Numbered from the stretch's first letter, positions 1 to 8,349 are shown. The stretch is DNA of 52,189 bases from Pleurocapsa sp. CCALA 161 (GCF_003003995.1 NZ_PVWF01000023.1:1-52189), one strand, 5' to 3'. Numbers and translations are program-made. Notes: generated from the sequence alone by a model not told the origin.

Positions 1-150
1 AATCTCAATGGCGACTTTGGCAGCAAAATTTACATAGTCAAATTTAAAACGACGCTGAGGAATTAGCCTTACTTCTGTTTCTAAATCTAAGTCAGGGAAA
101 AGCTCTGACCACATTAGATCAAATTCAAATTCTAGGCTACTAATACTCAT
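1..150 (-). CDS. Partial nuclease-like protein, N-terminal 50 residues
   Basis: An open frame runs leftward from an ATG at 148-150 off the window edge. The 50 residues begin MSISSLEFEFDLMW and end in a segment RRFKFDYVNFAAKVAIEI. An Arg-Arg-Phe-x-Phe-Asp stretch followed by a hydrophobic strand ending in x-Ile-Glu-Ile resembles the start of DUF559/VRR-NUC-type restriction-like endonuclease folds, where the Asp and Glu are metal ligands. Only this start is visible, so the catalytic Lys cannot be checked. The nuclease assignment is a motif-level inference; that this is a real coding start is more secure. Confidence 0.5.
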   Translation of the reverse strand, partial: MSISSLEFEFDLMWSELFPDLDLETEVRLIPQRRFKFDYVNFAAKVAIEI

Positions 151-285
151 CGGTTAAACTAAATATGTTTTTTTTACTGAAGATAACCTGATTTTCTCGG
201 ATTGACCAACAGAATTATACCAATTCTCGAAAATAACGAGAGACTTAGGGCAGTTTCAGCTCTTAGCTCTTAGCTTTGACCGAAG

Positions 286-298
286 GGAATCCTTTAGG
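286..298. repeat. Short dispersed repeat, inverted copy of 525-537
   Basis: The 13-mer GGAATCCTTTAGG is the exact reverse complement of CCTAAAGGATTCC at 525-537, which lies inside the transposase remnant. Both sit next to AGCTCTTAGCT-like or GCTCGCTTCGCTC-like sequence, the style of small dispersed repeats in many cyanobacterial genomes. A small inverted repeat (TCTCG/CGAGA at 225-229 and 237-241) lies upstream. The rest of the non-coding stretch 151-413 shows nothing else I can name. Confidence 0.4.
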
Positions 299-413
299 AT
301 AGCTTTTATGGATATTTGAGCCTTTGATTGACTCAATGGTTCGGACAATTTTTAAAAAGTGAGAAAAAAGCTATCCACTGGATTAAGGTAAAAGTGTCGA
401 AAGATTACCCTCA

Positions 414-968
414 ATGGATAGCATTAAAACAATTATACAAAGCCTATTGACCTCAGTAGGCGATTTAGCACAACCCCAACCAAAATTTCTCCTAACTTTA
501 TTTTCGACTCTACTGATCAGTTGCCCTAAAGGATTCCTCAAGGATTAGCTCGCTTCGCTCCCGTCACCGCTCCGCATATCGCGTCACCGCTTCGCATACG
601 GTCGAGCAACGTTTACTAATCTAGGTCGATACAGCAATCTTTCGGAGCGAACTTATCGTCGCCAGTATCAACGTTCATTCAACAAGTCGATTGGACATGG
701 CGAGGAAACCTCGCCGTCCCTCGACTTCAACTTCATGAAATTCAACCAACAGTTAATTGACAAGTCTATTGAACCATTAGTAGCTGCCAAATTATTTATC
801 AACTTAATTTCTGATTCGCTTCAAGATTATCTCATATTAGGCGAAAATAGCAGCGTGACTGTACGGGAAAATTTACCCTCAAGTAACCTAAACTTTTTTA
901 ATTTTCTAGCAAAAATGCGTCACTATTTAGATCCATTTGTTCTACTTGATTGTCTAGCTTTAAACTAA
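414..968 (+). pseudogene. Broken transposase remnant interrupted by short palindromic repeats
   Basis: A reading frame opens at ATG 414 (MDSIKTIIQSLLTSVG...), continues through TLFSTLLISC, and is stopped at 546-548 inside a block of short repeats. An open frame resumes after the block (about 600) with TFTNLGRYSNLSERTYRRQY, a motif typical of the N-terminal region of cyanobacterial DDE transposases. It runs to a stop at 966-968. The C-terminal part (from ATG 735) jumps quickly to a sequence that looks like a transposase tail, so most of the catalytic core is missing. A short in-frame stretch GHGEETSPSLDF looks like another small insertion. The gene is inactive on this reading. The IS family cannot be fixed from sequence alone. 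Confidence 0.55.
525..606. repeat. Palindromic/tandem short-repeat insertion within the transposase remnant
   Basis: The block contains CCTAAAGGATTCC (525-537), then GCTCGCTTCGCTC, then two near-identical 17-mers, CGTCACCGCTCCGCATA (562-578) and CGTCACCGCTTCGCATA (582-598), with a 20-bp period. It introduces the stop that breaks the transposase frame. The sequence is more GC-rich than its surroundings and looks like a small mobile or amplified repeat unit. Confidence 0.5.
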
Positions 969-1013
969 GTTTTTAAGCATTGTAACAAGCCTAGATCAAC
1001 TTTTGTATTCAGT

Positions 1014-1763
1014 TTAAGCGTTGATTAGTTTAAGAGGCGATGTATCTAAAGGTTGTTCAAGTTTTTGCCAAAATTTAATTATTTTTCTTCCCGTATTTTC
1101 AGGGAAAAAATAATGAAAGAAATGATGTCCTAATGGGTTAAGCCAGAGTAGATCTTCATCTTTCAAATAATCTGACCATCCTTGTAAAGCAGAGCGATCG
1201 CTAATACCATCATTCTCACTGCCACATACCATCATAGGCATTAACACTCCTCCAGGTTGCACTCGTTCTAACTGATAAAGTGAATGAGCGGTAGGTGCTG
1301 TATATAAATCTTGCTTGAGAGTCTCAACTAGTTTTTTGGTATTTGTTTGGCTTTGATGACCAAACATCATCTGTACCATCCGAGCAAGAATCATATCTTG
1401 ACTGCAAGGTAATAGCTTTCGCATTTGATAATAGTGCGCTTGCCAGTCAATAGAGGGAGCGCAACCTACTCCCAGTAGAGTTAAAGACTTTACTCGCTGG
1501 GGATATTTACGAGCATAGAGCAAGCCGAGTAACCCACCTGTGCCATGACCAATTAGATCTATCGGTTGAGATTTAGATTTAAGATAGTCATGAAGTAATG
1601 TTGTTCCTATTTCTATAGAGCTTGCTTCGTCTAGTTCCTGATGATATTCCCAATAGGCGATGGGTATTTGTTGAGATAAATAGCGGATGATGCGACCATC
1701 AAAGTATTTAAAACTAGGATTGGCATTAATCCAAATTGGCGCTGTTTCAGGAGATATCTTCAT
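1014..1763 (-). CDS. Alpha/beta-hydrolase-fold protein lacking the usual nucleophile serine
   Basis: The 249 residues have the alpha/beta-hydrolase layout: an early strand (APIWINANPSF), the nucleophile-elbow region LIGHGTGGLLGLLYARKYP around residues 70-86, an acid-loop candidate GSENDGISD near residue 185, and a late His (LGHHFFHYF). At the elbow the usual Gly-x-Ser-x-Gly reads Gly72-His-Gly74-Thr-Gly76, so the nucleophile position is Gly. Ordinary hydrolysis by this site is therefore unlikely unless the neighbouring Thr serves; binding or scaffolding is an alternative. The start ATG overlaps the stop of the upstream Cys-rich membrane gene in an ATGA arrangement, so the two are very probably co-transcribed and translationally coupled. 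Substrate unknown. Confidence 0.75.
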   Translation of the reverse strand: MKISPETAPIWINANPSFKYFDGRIIRYLSQQIPIAYWEYHQELDEASSIEIGTTLLHDYLKSKSQPIDLIGHGTGGLLGLLYARKYPQRVKSLTLLGVGCAPSIDWQAHYYQMRKLLPCSQDMILARMVQMMFGHQSQTNTKKLVETLKQDLYTAPTAHSLYQLERVQPGGVLMPMMVCGSENDGISDRSALQGWSDYLKDEDLLWLNPLGHHFFHYFFPENTGRKIIKFWQKLEQPLDTSPLKLINA

Positions 1764-2095
1764 TTTAAATAAGTAATTTTAGGTTTGAATACTGAATACT
1801 CTGATTGTTGATTGGCATTGCTACAATGATTTACAGCAAGACAGCTACTACAGCCAGTTTTGCTTTGATCTGCAAGAAAGTCTCGGCAACCAATCGCTGT
1901 TTCTGACATCGCTGCTAGAGGATTAACGGTACATTTCAGTCGATAGTCCCCCGTAAAGTAGACACATTTGTCGCAAGGTATTTGGTGCAGGCGCTTGAGA
2001 TGATTAACAGCCTGCTCGATTATAGAAAGCGATCGCCAAAACAAGCAAGAAAAAATTAATGTCCAAACACTACAACAGAAAGCTAGATGTACCAT
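1760..2095 (-). CDS. Small cysteine-rich membrane-anchored protein, cyanobacterial hypothetical
   Basis: This 111-residue protein starts with a hydrophobic segment (about residues 2-24) that could be a membrane anchor. A Cys-rich domain follows: C-x2-C (IPCDKCVYF), then Cys-Thr-Val, Gly-Cys-Arg-Asp and a second C-x2-C (GCSSCLAVNHC). The spacing suggests a metal or redox cluster, but no known family is certain. It overlaps the hydrolase-like gene by four bases (ATGA), a two-gene operon with tight coupling. The pairing suggests the two products act together, perhaps at a membrane. Function unknown. Confidence 0.65.
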   Translation of the reverse strand: MVHLAFCCSVWTLIFSCLFWRSLSIIEQAVNHLKRLHQIPCDKCVYFTGDYRLKCTVNPLAAMSETAIGCRDFLADQSKTGCSSCLAVNHCSNANQQSEYSVFKPKITYLK

Positions 2096-2220
2096 GAGTA
2101 GATGATTCTAATGGCTGTTAGCAGAAAAAGAAAAGGGAAAAGCAAGAGATAAAATATTGGCTCATTCTCATCAGGTGCTTTTCCCTGGTTTTGGAGAGGA
2201 GAATCCCCAAACTTTTTTAA

Positions 2221-2247
2221 TAGCTTTTAGCTTTTAGCTTTTAGCTA
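2221..2247. repeat. Heptamer tandem repeat (AGCTTTT type)
   Basis: Three to four units of AGCTTTT are arrayed head to tail just past the 3' end of the flavodoxin gene. Heptanucleotide short tandem repeats of this sort are common in cyanobacteria. Variants of the same word occur near 258-275 and 50094-50130. Confidence 0.6.
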
Positions 2248-2251
2248 TTTA

Positions 2252-2767
2252 TTACAGAGCAAATTCAGATTTTAGTTGTGTCGTCCATTGTTGAATTCGC
2301 TCTTCTGTTAATTCTGATTGATTATCTTCATCTAAAGCCAAGCCGACAAATTTACCACCTTTATCCGCTTTAGATGCTTCATGTTCATAGCCTTCTGTAG
2401 ACCAATGACCTACTGTTTCACCTCCTAGACTAGAAATCTTTTCTTCTAAGATTCCCATCGCGTCTTGAAAATTATCCGCATAGCCGACTTGATCCCCCGT
2501 GCCGAAATATGCCACTTTCTTGCCACTAAAGTCGATATTGTCTAGATCGTCTTCATAGAAGCCTTCCCAGTCTGATTGTAATCCGCCAATATCCCAAGTG
2601 GGACAGGCAATAATAATGCGATCGTAGTCTGTAAAGTCACTATCTGAGACATCAGAAATTTCGTGGAGTGCCACAACGCTTGAGCCTCCTAAAGCCTTCT
2701 GTATGGCTTCGGCAGCTTCCTCGGTTTTCCCAGTAGTCGATCCGTAAAATAATCCAATTTTAGCCAT
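2252..2767 (-). CDS. isiB: Long-chain flavodoxin
   Basis: Flavodoxin is a soluble FMN one-electron carrier that replaces ferredoxin in photosynthetic electron transfer, mostly under iron limitation. The 171-residue length is that of long-chain cyanobacterial flavodoxins. The N-terminus has the phosphate-binding loop GSTTGKTE (residues 9-16), followed by PTWDIGGLQSDWEGFY, the Trp-bearing FMN loop, and FGTGDQVGYADNF, the Tyr loop that stacks on FMN. The insertion typical of the long-chain class is present. In many cyanobacteria isiB follows isiA; here no isiA is adjacent and the gene stands alone. I looked for a Fur box upstream and found only weak, imperfect resemblance near 2850, so iron regulation is expected from the family but not shown. 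Confidence 0.95.
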   Translation of the reverse strand: MAKIGLFYGSTTGKTEEAAEAIQKALGGSSVVALHEISDVSDSDFTDYDRIIIACPTWDIGGLQSDWEGFYEDDLDNIDFSGKKVAYFGTGDQVGYADNFQDAMGILEEKISSLGGETVGHWSTEGYEHEASKADKGGKFVGLALDEDNQSELTEERIQQWTTQLKSEFAL

Positions 2768-3129
2768 GATGGTTTTTTCTGTTAATTGATTTTGTGATTT
2801 TTCGGGGTGTGGTATGTCTGCTTGCGTTATTTCTCAAGTTATTGAAATTAATTACTGATTATTTAAAGTAATATTAGCCTTTGAAAAAAGTAGGAATCAG
2901 ACAATTTCAATAAAACCGAAGCCACAATCTTGACTAAGAAGCAGCAGTTAAGTCTTAATCACTACCCAATTCCTAAACAGGCGTGAGAAAATTCTCTTTA
3001 GTATCATACACATTATTGATAAATAATTTCAATAAAATTCAATTACAAATTCTGCGTTTTGACATTGGTCGTTTGGGAATCTAGTTCAACAGCAAAAATC
3101 AAGTCATCGTTCCCACGCCAAAGACTATT
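2768..3129. other. Non-coding region upstream of flavodoxin
   Basis: About 360 bases with no supportable reading frame. It should carry the flavodoxin promoter, reading leftward. It is AT-rich with no convincing hairpin or operator. The right end borders the MITE-like element at 3130. Confidence 0.4.
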
Positions 3130-3267
3130 AAGTAGCTAGTAGCTAGGCATAATCAAATTTAAAGACTGATGTGAGGTAGTGAGGTAGTGGAGTACTGGAG
3201 ATAGGGGAGAAAAATAAGAATCCGTTAGTTTATATTTATATATTTAATTCCACCCAGCTACTTATTT
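3130..3267 (+). mobile_element. MITE-like element, copy A
   Basis: This roughly 138-bp AT-rich segment has near-matching inverted ends: AAGTAGCT...AGCTAGG on the left and CCCAGCTACTTATTT on the right. Its reverse complement aligns almost end to end with 19778-19893, with a few small indels. A shared core includes an inverted GGATTCTTATTTTTCTCCCC stretch. It encodes nothing. Its right end covers the stop codon (3262-3264) of the neighbouring oxidoreductase gene. The left end has a partial duplication of AGTAGCT that copy B lacks. Confidence 0.7.
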
Positions 3268-4353
3268 AGTCCACTGACTGCGAAGCCAATCCATTGTCTC
3301 CATAATCTTTAGTGTTTCATCTAAAGGCATCACTTTGCTTTCCAACTCACCGTTTTGCAAACATCTAACTACTTCTGCTGCTTCGTAATTGTAGCCATTG
3401 CCTACTAGGGGTTTTACCGTACTTGTGTTTGAGTTTAATAAATCTTTCAGGGAAATATAGACTCGTTTAATTAGCGAATTTTGCTTAACTTTTGCCAGCA
3501 GCTTTTGTTTACTGTTAAGAGGTATTAAGGAAGAGGGAAAAGAATTATTCGTAGCTTCAGAAAATTTAGTGAGGGACAGCTTTTCGGGCATAATAAACAG
3601 TTTGTCTAGAGTAATTCTGCCCTTGTCGCCCATGATCATTGCTTGATTAGAGCTTTCTGTACAGAGAGATTGAGCCAAAATAGCCAATGCCCCCTCAGCA
3701 TAATTCAACAGCACCGCAGATTGTTCATCTACTCCTATAGCTGAGAGATTTGCTTGTGTTTGCATTCCAAATGGTTCACCCAGGAGATAATAAGCTAGAG
3801 AAAGACCATAAATACCGCGATCAAGCAGTACCCCTCCGCCTTGCTCTAAAGTGTCAAAATGGCTGCTGTTGCCGTTAACGACATAACCAAAATCTGCCGT
3901 AAGCATTCTCACCTTGCCAATTTCTCCCTGCTCAATCATAGTTTTTACCTGTTGAACTAAAGGCATAAAGCGCATCCACATCGCCTCCATGCAAAACAGC
4001 TTTTGGCGACGGGCGACTTGAATGACTTCTTGGGCTTGAGCAGCATTAACTGTAAAAGGTTTTTCGCAAAGAATTGGTTTTTTTGCTGATAAACATAAAA
4101 TACTCAGATCTCTGTGAGTATAGTTAGGAGTTCCAATGTAAACAACGTCGATATCTGGATCTTGAACTAATTCTTCACAGCTATTATAAAAACGGGGAAT
4201 CTGAAATATCTGGCTAAATACTTGGGCATTGGCAGCTTTTCTGGAAGCCACTCCTATTAGTTGAGCTTGGGGGACTGATTTTAATCCTTGAGCGAATTTT
4301 CCTGCAATGAATCCCGTGCCGATAATTCCCCAACGAATAGGTTGTGATGACAT
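3262..4353 (-). CDS. Gfo/Idh/MocA-family NAD(P)-dependent oxidoreductase
   Basis: The protein is 363 residues, the usual length. An N-terminal Rossmann domain opens with IIGTGFIAGKFAQGL (residues 9-23). The family signature is seen in VYIGTPNYTHRDL and CEKPFTVNAAQA, where the Lys of Glu-Lys-Pro is the conserved catalytic/nicotinamide-contacting residue. A C-terminal alpha/beta domain follows. Members oxidise or reduce sugars, inositols or dihydrodiols; the AMWMRFMP segment is reminiscent of the dihydrodiol-dehydrogenase-like branch. Specific substrate is not readable. The stop codon lies inside a MITE-like repeat, which may supply the last residues or only the 3' UTR. A GHL10-type glycosidase gene lies upstream on the same strand. 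Confidence 0.9.
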   Translation of the reverse strand: MSSQPIRWGIIGTGFIAGKFAQGLKSVPQAQLIGVASRKAANAQVFSQIFQIPRFYNSCEELVQDPDIDVVYIGTPNYTHRDLSILCLSAKKPILCEKPFTVNAAQAQEVIQVARRQKLFCMEAMWMRFMPLVQQVKTMIEQGEIGKVRMLTADFGYVVNGNSSHFDTLEQGGGVLLDRGIYGLSLAYYLLGEPFGMQTQANLSAIGVDEQSAVLLNYAEGALAILAQSLCTESSNQAMIMGDKGRITLDKLFIMPEKLSLTKFSEATNNSFPSSLIPLNSKQKLLAKVKQNSLIKRVYISLKDLLNSNTSTVKPLVGNGYNYEAAEVVRCLQNGELESKVMPLDETLKIMETMDWLRSQWTK

Positions 4354-4512
4354 ACTAAAAAATTTGGTTTAAAGCTACATGCTGCTGATCTAAATTTACA
4401 TGGTAAAACCTGGCAATTTGAAAAAAGTTTTCAATCTCTTGAGGGAATAGAGTAAACCAACCATGAAGAAAACAAGAAATTAAGTATTTCAGATTATTAA
4501 TTATTCTTCGCA

Positions 4513-5556
4513 TTAATTAGCAGATTTAGCAAGAGCGATCGCGACTGCATCATTATTTTTGCGTAATCCTTCGTAATGGAAAAACACTTGACCACTGAAG
4601 TGGCGATCGCGATTAGTTTTAATATATTTAATTAAGTCTTGATGACTAACATCTTTGCCATTAGCAGTAAAGGCAATACCTGGGGCAAATTTAGCTAGTG
4701 AGTTAGGTTCAAAAGTTTTAACAATCTTCTTCACTTCTTGGTTGTAGCCGAAGAAATTAGAGCGATAAATCTGGGGGTGAATCATGTCGCATAAACCCTG
4801 ATCTACCCAAGCTTTGCTATCTTGCAGCAGGTTATTCAGACAGAAAGGATATACCGCAGGGGAAAGGGAAACAATTGCTTGAGGCTTAATTGTTTTTACT
4901 CCTTGATACATTTCGGCTAAAAACTTAGTTAAGAGATTGGCGCGCCACTGTATCCAATCTTGGTTTTGGTGATTATCAGGTGGCTGCTTAGCAAAACTTG
5001 CTTGATATTGCCCGATGGTAACACTATCATATCCTGCGGTAACGGGCAGGGCAGGCAGGCGATCGCATCCTTGAATTCCGTCTACATCATAGTTACTGAT
5101 GATTTCTTTGATAATCGACTGCATAAATTGTTGAACTTCGGGGTGAAAAGCATTCATCCAGGTTAGCCCACCCTGTCTTACCGTTGTGCCATTACGATCG
5201 ATTGCTTGCCAATGAGGATACTGCTGGAGAATATGCCCTCCATTTGCTTGGTGAGAGGCAGCAAAACCATATTCCAACCAGGGAATTATTTGAAAGTTAC
5301 GCTGCCTTGCTTCTGTAATGATCTCTGCCAAAGGATCGCGCTGCTGCTTTTCAAAAAAAGGGTCGATTGCTGGTAAATGATAGTGATTCATTATTTGGCT
5401 AGGATAGAGAGTATACCCCCGATTCCAAACCACAGGAAAGAGCAGATTAAATCCATAAAAACTCAAAAAATCTAACGCCTCAATTATATTTTGCCGTGAC
5501 TCCAGCACTTTGCTGTGAGGACGATTGGCAATCCAAACTCCGCGTATTTCCGACAT
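4513..5556 (-). CDS. Glycoside-hydrolase-like protein, GHL10/DUF187 type
   Basis: The 347 residues start MSEIRGVWIANRPHSKVL and form a predicted TIM barrel: NLLFPVVWNRGYTLYPS, a dibasic/acidic stretch RDPLAEIITEARQRNFQIIPWLEYGF, then WMNAFHPEVQQFM and YDVDGIQGCDRLPALP. This follows the GHL10 (PF02638) pattern of proteins with Arg-Gly-Val-Trp-x-(A/T) at the start and His-Pro-x-Val in mid-barrel. Members probably cleave exopolysaccharide or peptidoglycan glycans; the substrate here is unknown. No signal peptide is visible. An in-frame TTG lies one codon upstream; I chose the ATG at 5554-5556 because the family starts there. It is oriented with the oxidoreductase gene downstream, 159 bases away. 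Confidence 0.8.
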   Translation of the reverse strand: MSEIRGVWIANRPHSKVLESRQNIIEALDFLSFYGFNLLFPVVWNRGYTLYPSQIMNHYHLPAIDPFFEKQQRDPLAEIITEARQRNFQIIPWLEYGFAASHQANGGHILQQYPHWQAIDRNGTTVRQGGLTWMNAFHPEVQQFMQSIIKEIISNYDVDGIQGCDRLPALPVTAGYDSVTIGQYQASFAKQPPDNHQNQDWIQWRANLLTKFLAEMYQGVKTIKPQAIVSLSPAVYPFCLNNLLQDSKAWVDQGLCDMIHPQIYRSNFFGYNQEVKKIVKTFEPNSLAKFAPGIAFTANGKDVSHQDLIKYIKTNRDRHFSGQVFFHYEGLRKNNDAVAIALAKSAN

Positions 5557-5687
5557 CAAGACTGGTTACTAAAATATACTGCTGAGATGATAATTAACCC
5601 TAGTAAGCACAAGGGAACTAATAAATTAATTGGTTCAATCATTTTAAGATCAAATTAAATTGCCTTTTCTCTCCCCTAAATTTTTAC

Positions 5688-6863
5688 TTGAACCAATCTC
5701 TTTTAGCCAACTTAACCAAGCTTTATATTCTACAGGGATTATCCTTCGCTTGGTTTCCCATTCCCACGATTGTTTTATTTTATCAACATTATGGGTTAAA
5801 CATCGAGCAGATTGTTTTGCTCAAAACGATCTTGTCCTTGTCAATTTTATTGCTAGAAGTTCCTTCTGGATATATAGCCGATCTGTGGGGCAGAAAAGTT
5901 TGTTTGGTCGTTGGTAGCGGGGTATGGGTTGCTAGCTGGTTAATTTACTGTACTGGAACTTCATTTGATGTTTTTGCGATCGCCGAAATTTTAGCGGGAG
6001 TAGCAGGAAGTTTGATTTCTGGGGCAAACACCGCCTTGGGTTACGACACCCTCTTACAGTTGGGCAAAGAACAACAGTATCAAGTATGGGAAGGAAAACT
6101 AGTTGCCATTGCTGGTATCAGTGAAGCAGTTTGTGGCATTATTGGTGCAGCGATCGCTTCAATTAATTTAGTCTATCCTTTTTATCTCCAGACGCTGTGC
6201 TTAATCATTTACTTTGGTTTAGCCATAACTTTAGTCGATCCACAAGATCATCGAGCGATCGCCCAAACACAAAAATTAACTCAGCTCAAAAATATTCTGA
6301 TTGATGTCTACCAACGTCCCCAACTACGATGGTTAATTTTACTCAGCAGCATTTTTTCTAGCGCTAGCTTCTTGATTGTTTGGCTAGCGCAAGATTATCT
6401 CCAGCAATTAAATATTCCTATTCAAGCTTTTGGTTGGGCGTGGGCAATATTTCATCTGGGGATGAGTTGGGCATCGATCAACTCCCATCATCTACAGCGT
6501 ATTTTGGGTATCAAACAAGCGCTTTTGCTGCTTATAATTATTTTAGCCGCTTCCTATATCTGTCTTGGCAGTATTACTCAAATGTGGGGGATAGTTTTTA
6601 TCATCAGCATCTATTTAGTGCGAGGTTTTTGTTCGCCGTTGATTCTCAATGCCATCAATCAGCAGATCTCTTCTTCTGTTAGGGCAACAATTCTTTCTCT
6701 TAATAGCCTCGTGTTTCGGGTTACTTTTGCGGCAATTGCCCCTCTAGTGGGAGCGATCGCCTCTGAGTATGATTTGTTTATTGGCTTGAGTGTAGCAGGG
6801 TGTTTGTTTTTTCTATCTGGTGGGTATTGCTGGTGGCAATTGGTAAGAGTTCAAACTTTTTAA
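5688..6863 (+). CDS. MFS transporter
   Basis: This is a 391-residue polytopic protein with about 12 hydrophobic segments. The loop between TM2 and TM3 carries the MFS signature GYIADLWGRKVCLVVG (about residues 62-77: Gly, Asp, Gly-Arg-Lys), and there is a long central loop around residues 190-210 (DPQDHRAIAQTQKL). The start is TTG at 5688; the upstream in-frame region has no ATG or GTG before the stop at 5622-5624, so a TTG start is forced. A second frame over 5660-5917 is a shadow. Substrate not predictable; MFS members with this N-terminus are often drug or metabolite exporters. It is divergent from the glycosidase gene. Confidence 0.85.
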   Translation: MNQSLLANLTKLYILQGLSFAWFPIPTIVLFYQHYGLNIEQIVLLKTILSLSILLLEVPSGYIADLWGRKVCLVVGSGVWVASWLIYCTGTSFDVFAIAEILAGVAGSLISGANTALGYDTLLQLGKEQQYQVWEGKLVAIAGISEAVCGIIGAAIASINLVYPFYLQTLCLIIYFGLAITLVDPQDHRAIAQTQKLTQLKNILIDVYQRPQLRWLILLSSIFSSASFLIVWLAQDYLQQLNIPIQAFGWAWAIFHLGMSWASINSHHLQRILGIKQALLLLIIILAASYICLGSITQMWGIVFIISIYLVRGFCSPLILNAINQQISSSVRATILSLNSLVFRVTFAAIAPLVGAIASEYDLFIGLSVAGCLFFLSGGYCWWQLVRVQTF

Positions 6864-7200
6864 TTTTTAATTTTTAATTTCTGTAAAACCCCCAAGACCT
6901 TGTGTACGTGATTATACAGACGTTTTTCCTCAACTGTTTTCCAATTAAAAACAATTATTTACGTATTTTCACTAGGCATTTTAAGTTTTTGCGGTTATAA
7001 AGTTCTTATGAAGTTTAGATAAAGGATTTATAAAGCAAGCGAAAAAAACTCGAACAGAAGCAGACTACGGCTAAGTATTTAGCTAGTCAAGCTTGTCCAA
7101 GCGCGATCGCCAAACAATGAATATGTTGCCTACAGAACAATTCAGCACATTCACCTAATTACCTACTCAATCTTTATTCTTTATATACAGGCTATTTACT
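6864..7200. other. Non-coding region, nothing recognised
   Basis: About 340 bases between the transporter and the first small unknown gene. It contains one HIP1 octamer (GCGATCGC) near 7105 and no convincing hairpin, reading frame or tandem repeat. Confidence 0.4.
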
Positions 7201-7476
7201 ATGGATTCATTGATAGACATGCTCAATATCTCAATTGCTGATGCTAAAGAACTTGGACAACAAGTTGACTATGACTTTACCAGTAATTTTGCTGATGGTG
7301 AATCAGATGGAGAAAACAACTTTGAACCGATTGCTTACCAGTGGTTTAACTCAGACTATCGCAAGGGATATTTGAGCGGGATAGCCAAGAGAATTGGGAT
7401 TGAATGCACACCAATTCATAGCCAAGAAATAGATCGAGTTTTTTTGTCTAACTATGTGGGAGCCAGCAAAGTATAG
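7201..7476 (+). CDS. Small acidic hypothetical protein
   Basis: An ATG-initiated 91-residue frame, acidic in its first two thirds (DFTSNFADGESDGENNFEP) with a later Tyr-rich segment (SDYRKGYLSGIAKRIG). No membrane segment, signal peptide or Cys. I do not recognise a family. It is the first of three small same-strand genes (7201, 7578, 8060) separated by 101 and 62 bases, which may form a transcription unit. Confidence 0.5.
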   Translation: MDSLIDMLNISIADAKELGQQVDYDFTSNFADGESDGENNFEPIAYQWFNSDYRKGYLSGIAKRIGIECTPIHSQEIDRVFLSNYVGASKV

Positions 7477-7577
7477 GGAGGAAGTTGGTGGGGAACAGGT
7501 TGTTTATCTTCTCTAGTACCCCTGAGACTGTCACTTTGCTGCTGCAAGGATCAAATTGACCTCAATATAGAAGTTTT

Positions 7578-7997
7578 ATGGGCAATTTCAATTTATTAGG
7601 TCTGATCAGTAAAATTTGCCAAGTCAAACCAAACCATCTTATGAACTTAGACCATTTATTAATTCTGCTGAACGAAATCGATATTGATAATGCCAATCAA
7701 GAAGCAAAACAATCGCTCGAAAACTATTTAAAACGTTTGGTTGAAAATATATTCAAGCTACAGTATTGGGAATTAGAAAAAGGACGCAACTATAAGTATT
7801 GGCAAACTATGGTGTCTAATTCTCGCAGTGATATCCAAAAATTAATTAAATGCAGTCCTAGCCTTAGAAGATATATGGAACAAATATATCCAAAACTTTA
7901 TCAAGATGCTGTCAACCTATGTCAATACGAGTTCTACATACCTAGAAATATATCAATTGAACTAGAGCAAATCTTGGAAAACAATTATTTTGGATAA
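7578..7997 (+). CDS. Hypothetical helical protein
   Basis: The 139 residues are rich in Leu, Asn, Gln and Lys and look mainly helical (ENYLKRLVENIFKLQYWELEKG). Several Trp and Tyr are present (NYKYWQTM). No signal peptide or membrane segment. I do not recognise the family. It sits between two other small unknown genes on the same strand, so a shared function is possible. Confidence 0.5.
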   Translation: MGNFNLLGLISKICQVKPNHLMNLDHLLILLNEIDIDNANQEAKQSLENYLKRLVENIFKLQYWELEKGRNYKYWQTMVSNSRSDIQKLIKCSPSLRRYMEQIYPKLYQDAVNLCQYEFYIPRNISIELEQILENNYFG

Positions 7998-8059
7998 TCG
8001 ATCAAATAGCTTTCTTTAAATTTTTTCTGCTGAATTCACCAGTATGGAGGTAAAATCCG

Positions 8060-8329
8060 GTGACCAATTGTCATGACAAAGAATTATTATGCTTGTTAAT
8101 TATTGATGCTATTGATAATTTAGAACAGGTGATACGTGCTAGAGAATTAATCAATATTTTATGGGCTATTAACAATAGCAACTGTAAAACTGAGCAAGAT
8201 TGGAATCGAGCTGAAATTTTACTTGAATCTTATGAAAAGACCAGAGACGAATTTTTAAAGGCTGCTATCTCTAATTTAAAAGAATCAGTAGAAGTTATGG
8301 CTGGTTCAACTAGCCAAAGCCAAATCTAA
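8060..8329 (+). CDS. Small hypothetical helical protein, GTG start
   Basis: An 89-residue frame begins with GTG at 8060-8062 (MTNCHDKELLCLL). A clear GGAGG at 8046-8050 lies nine bases upstream and decides this start. The protein looks all-helical, with DAIDNLEQVIRARELINILW and EILLESYEKTRDEFLKAAISN. Family not recognised. It is followed by a plausible intrinsic terminator at 8350-8386. Confidence 0.55.
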   Translation: MTNCHDKELLCLLIIDAIDNLEQVIRARELINILWAINNSNCKTEQDWNRAEILLESYEKTRDEFLKAAISNLKESVEVMAGSTSQSQI

Positions 8330-8349
8330 AATCAATTTAATAACTTAAG

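Noticed and set aside
2768-3000. A Fur box controlling the flavodoxin gene
   Set aside because: Only weak and imperfect resemblance to the consensus; not enough to call.
5660-5917. An 85-residue plus-strand frame at the transporter start
   Set aside because: It is in a different frame over the clear MFS coding region and has no independent support.
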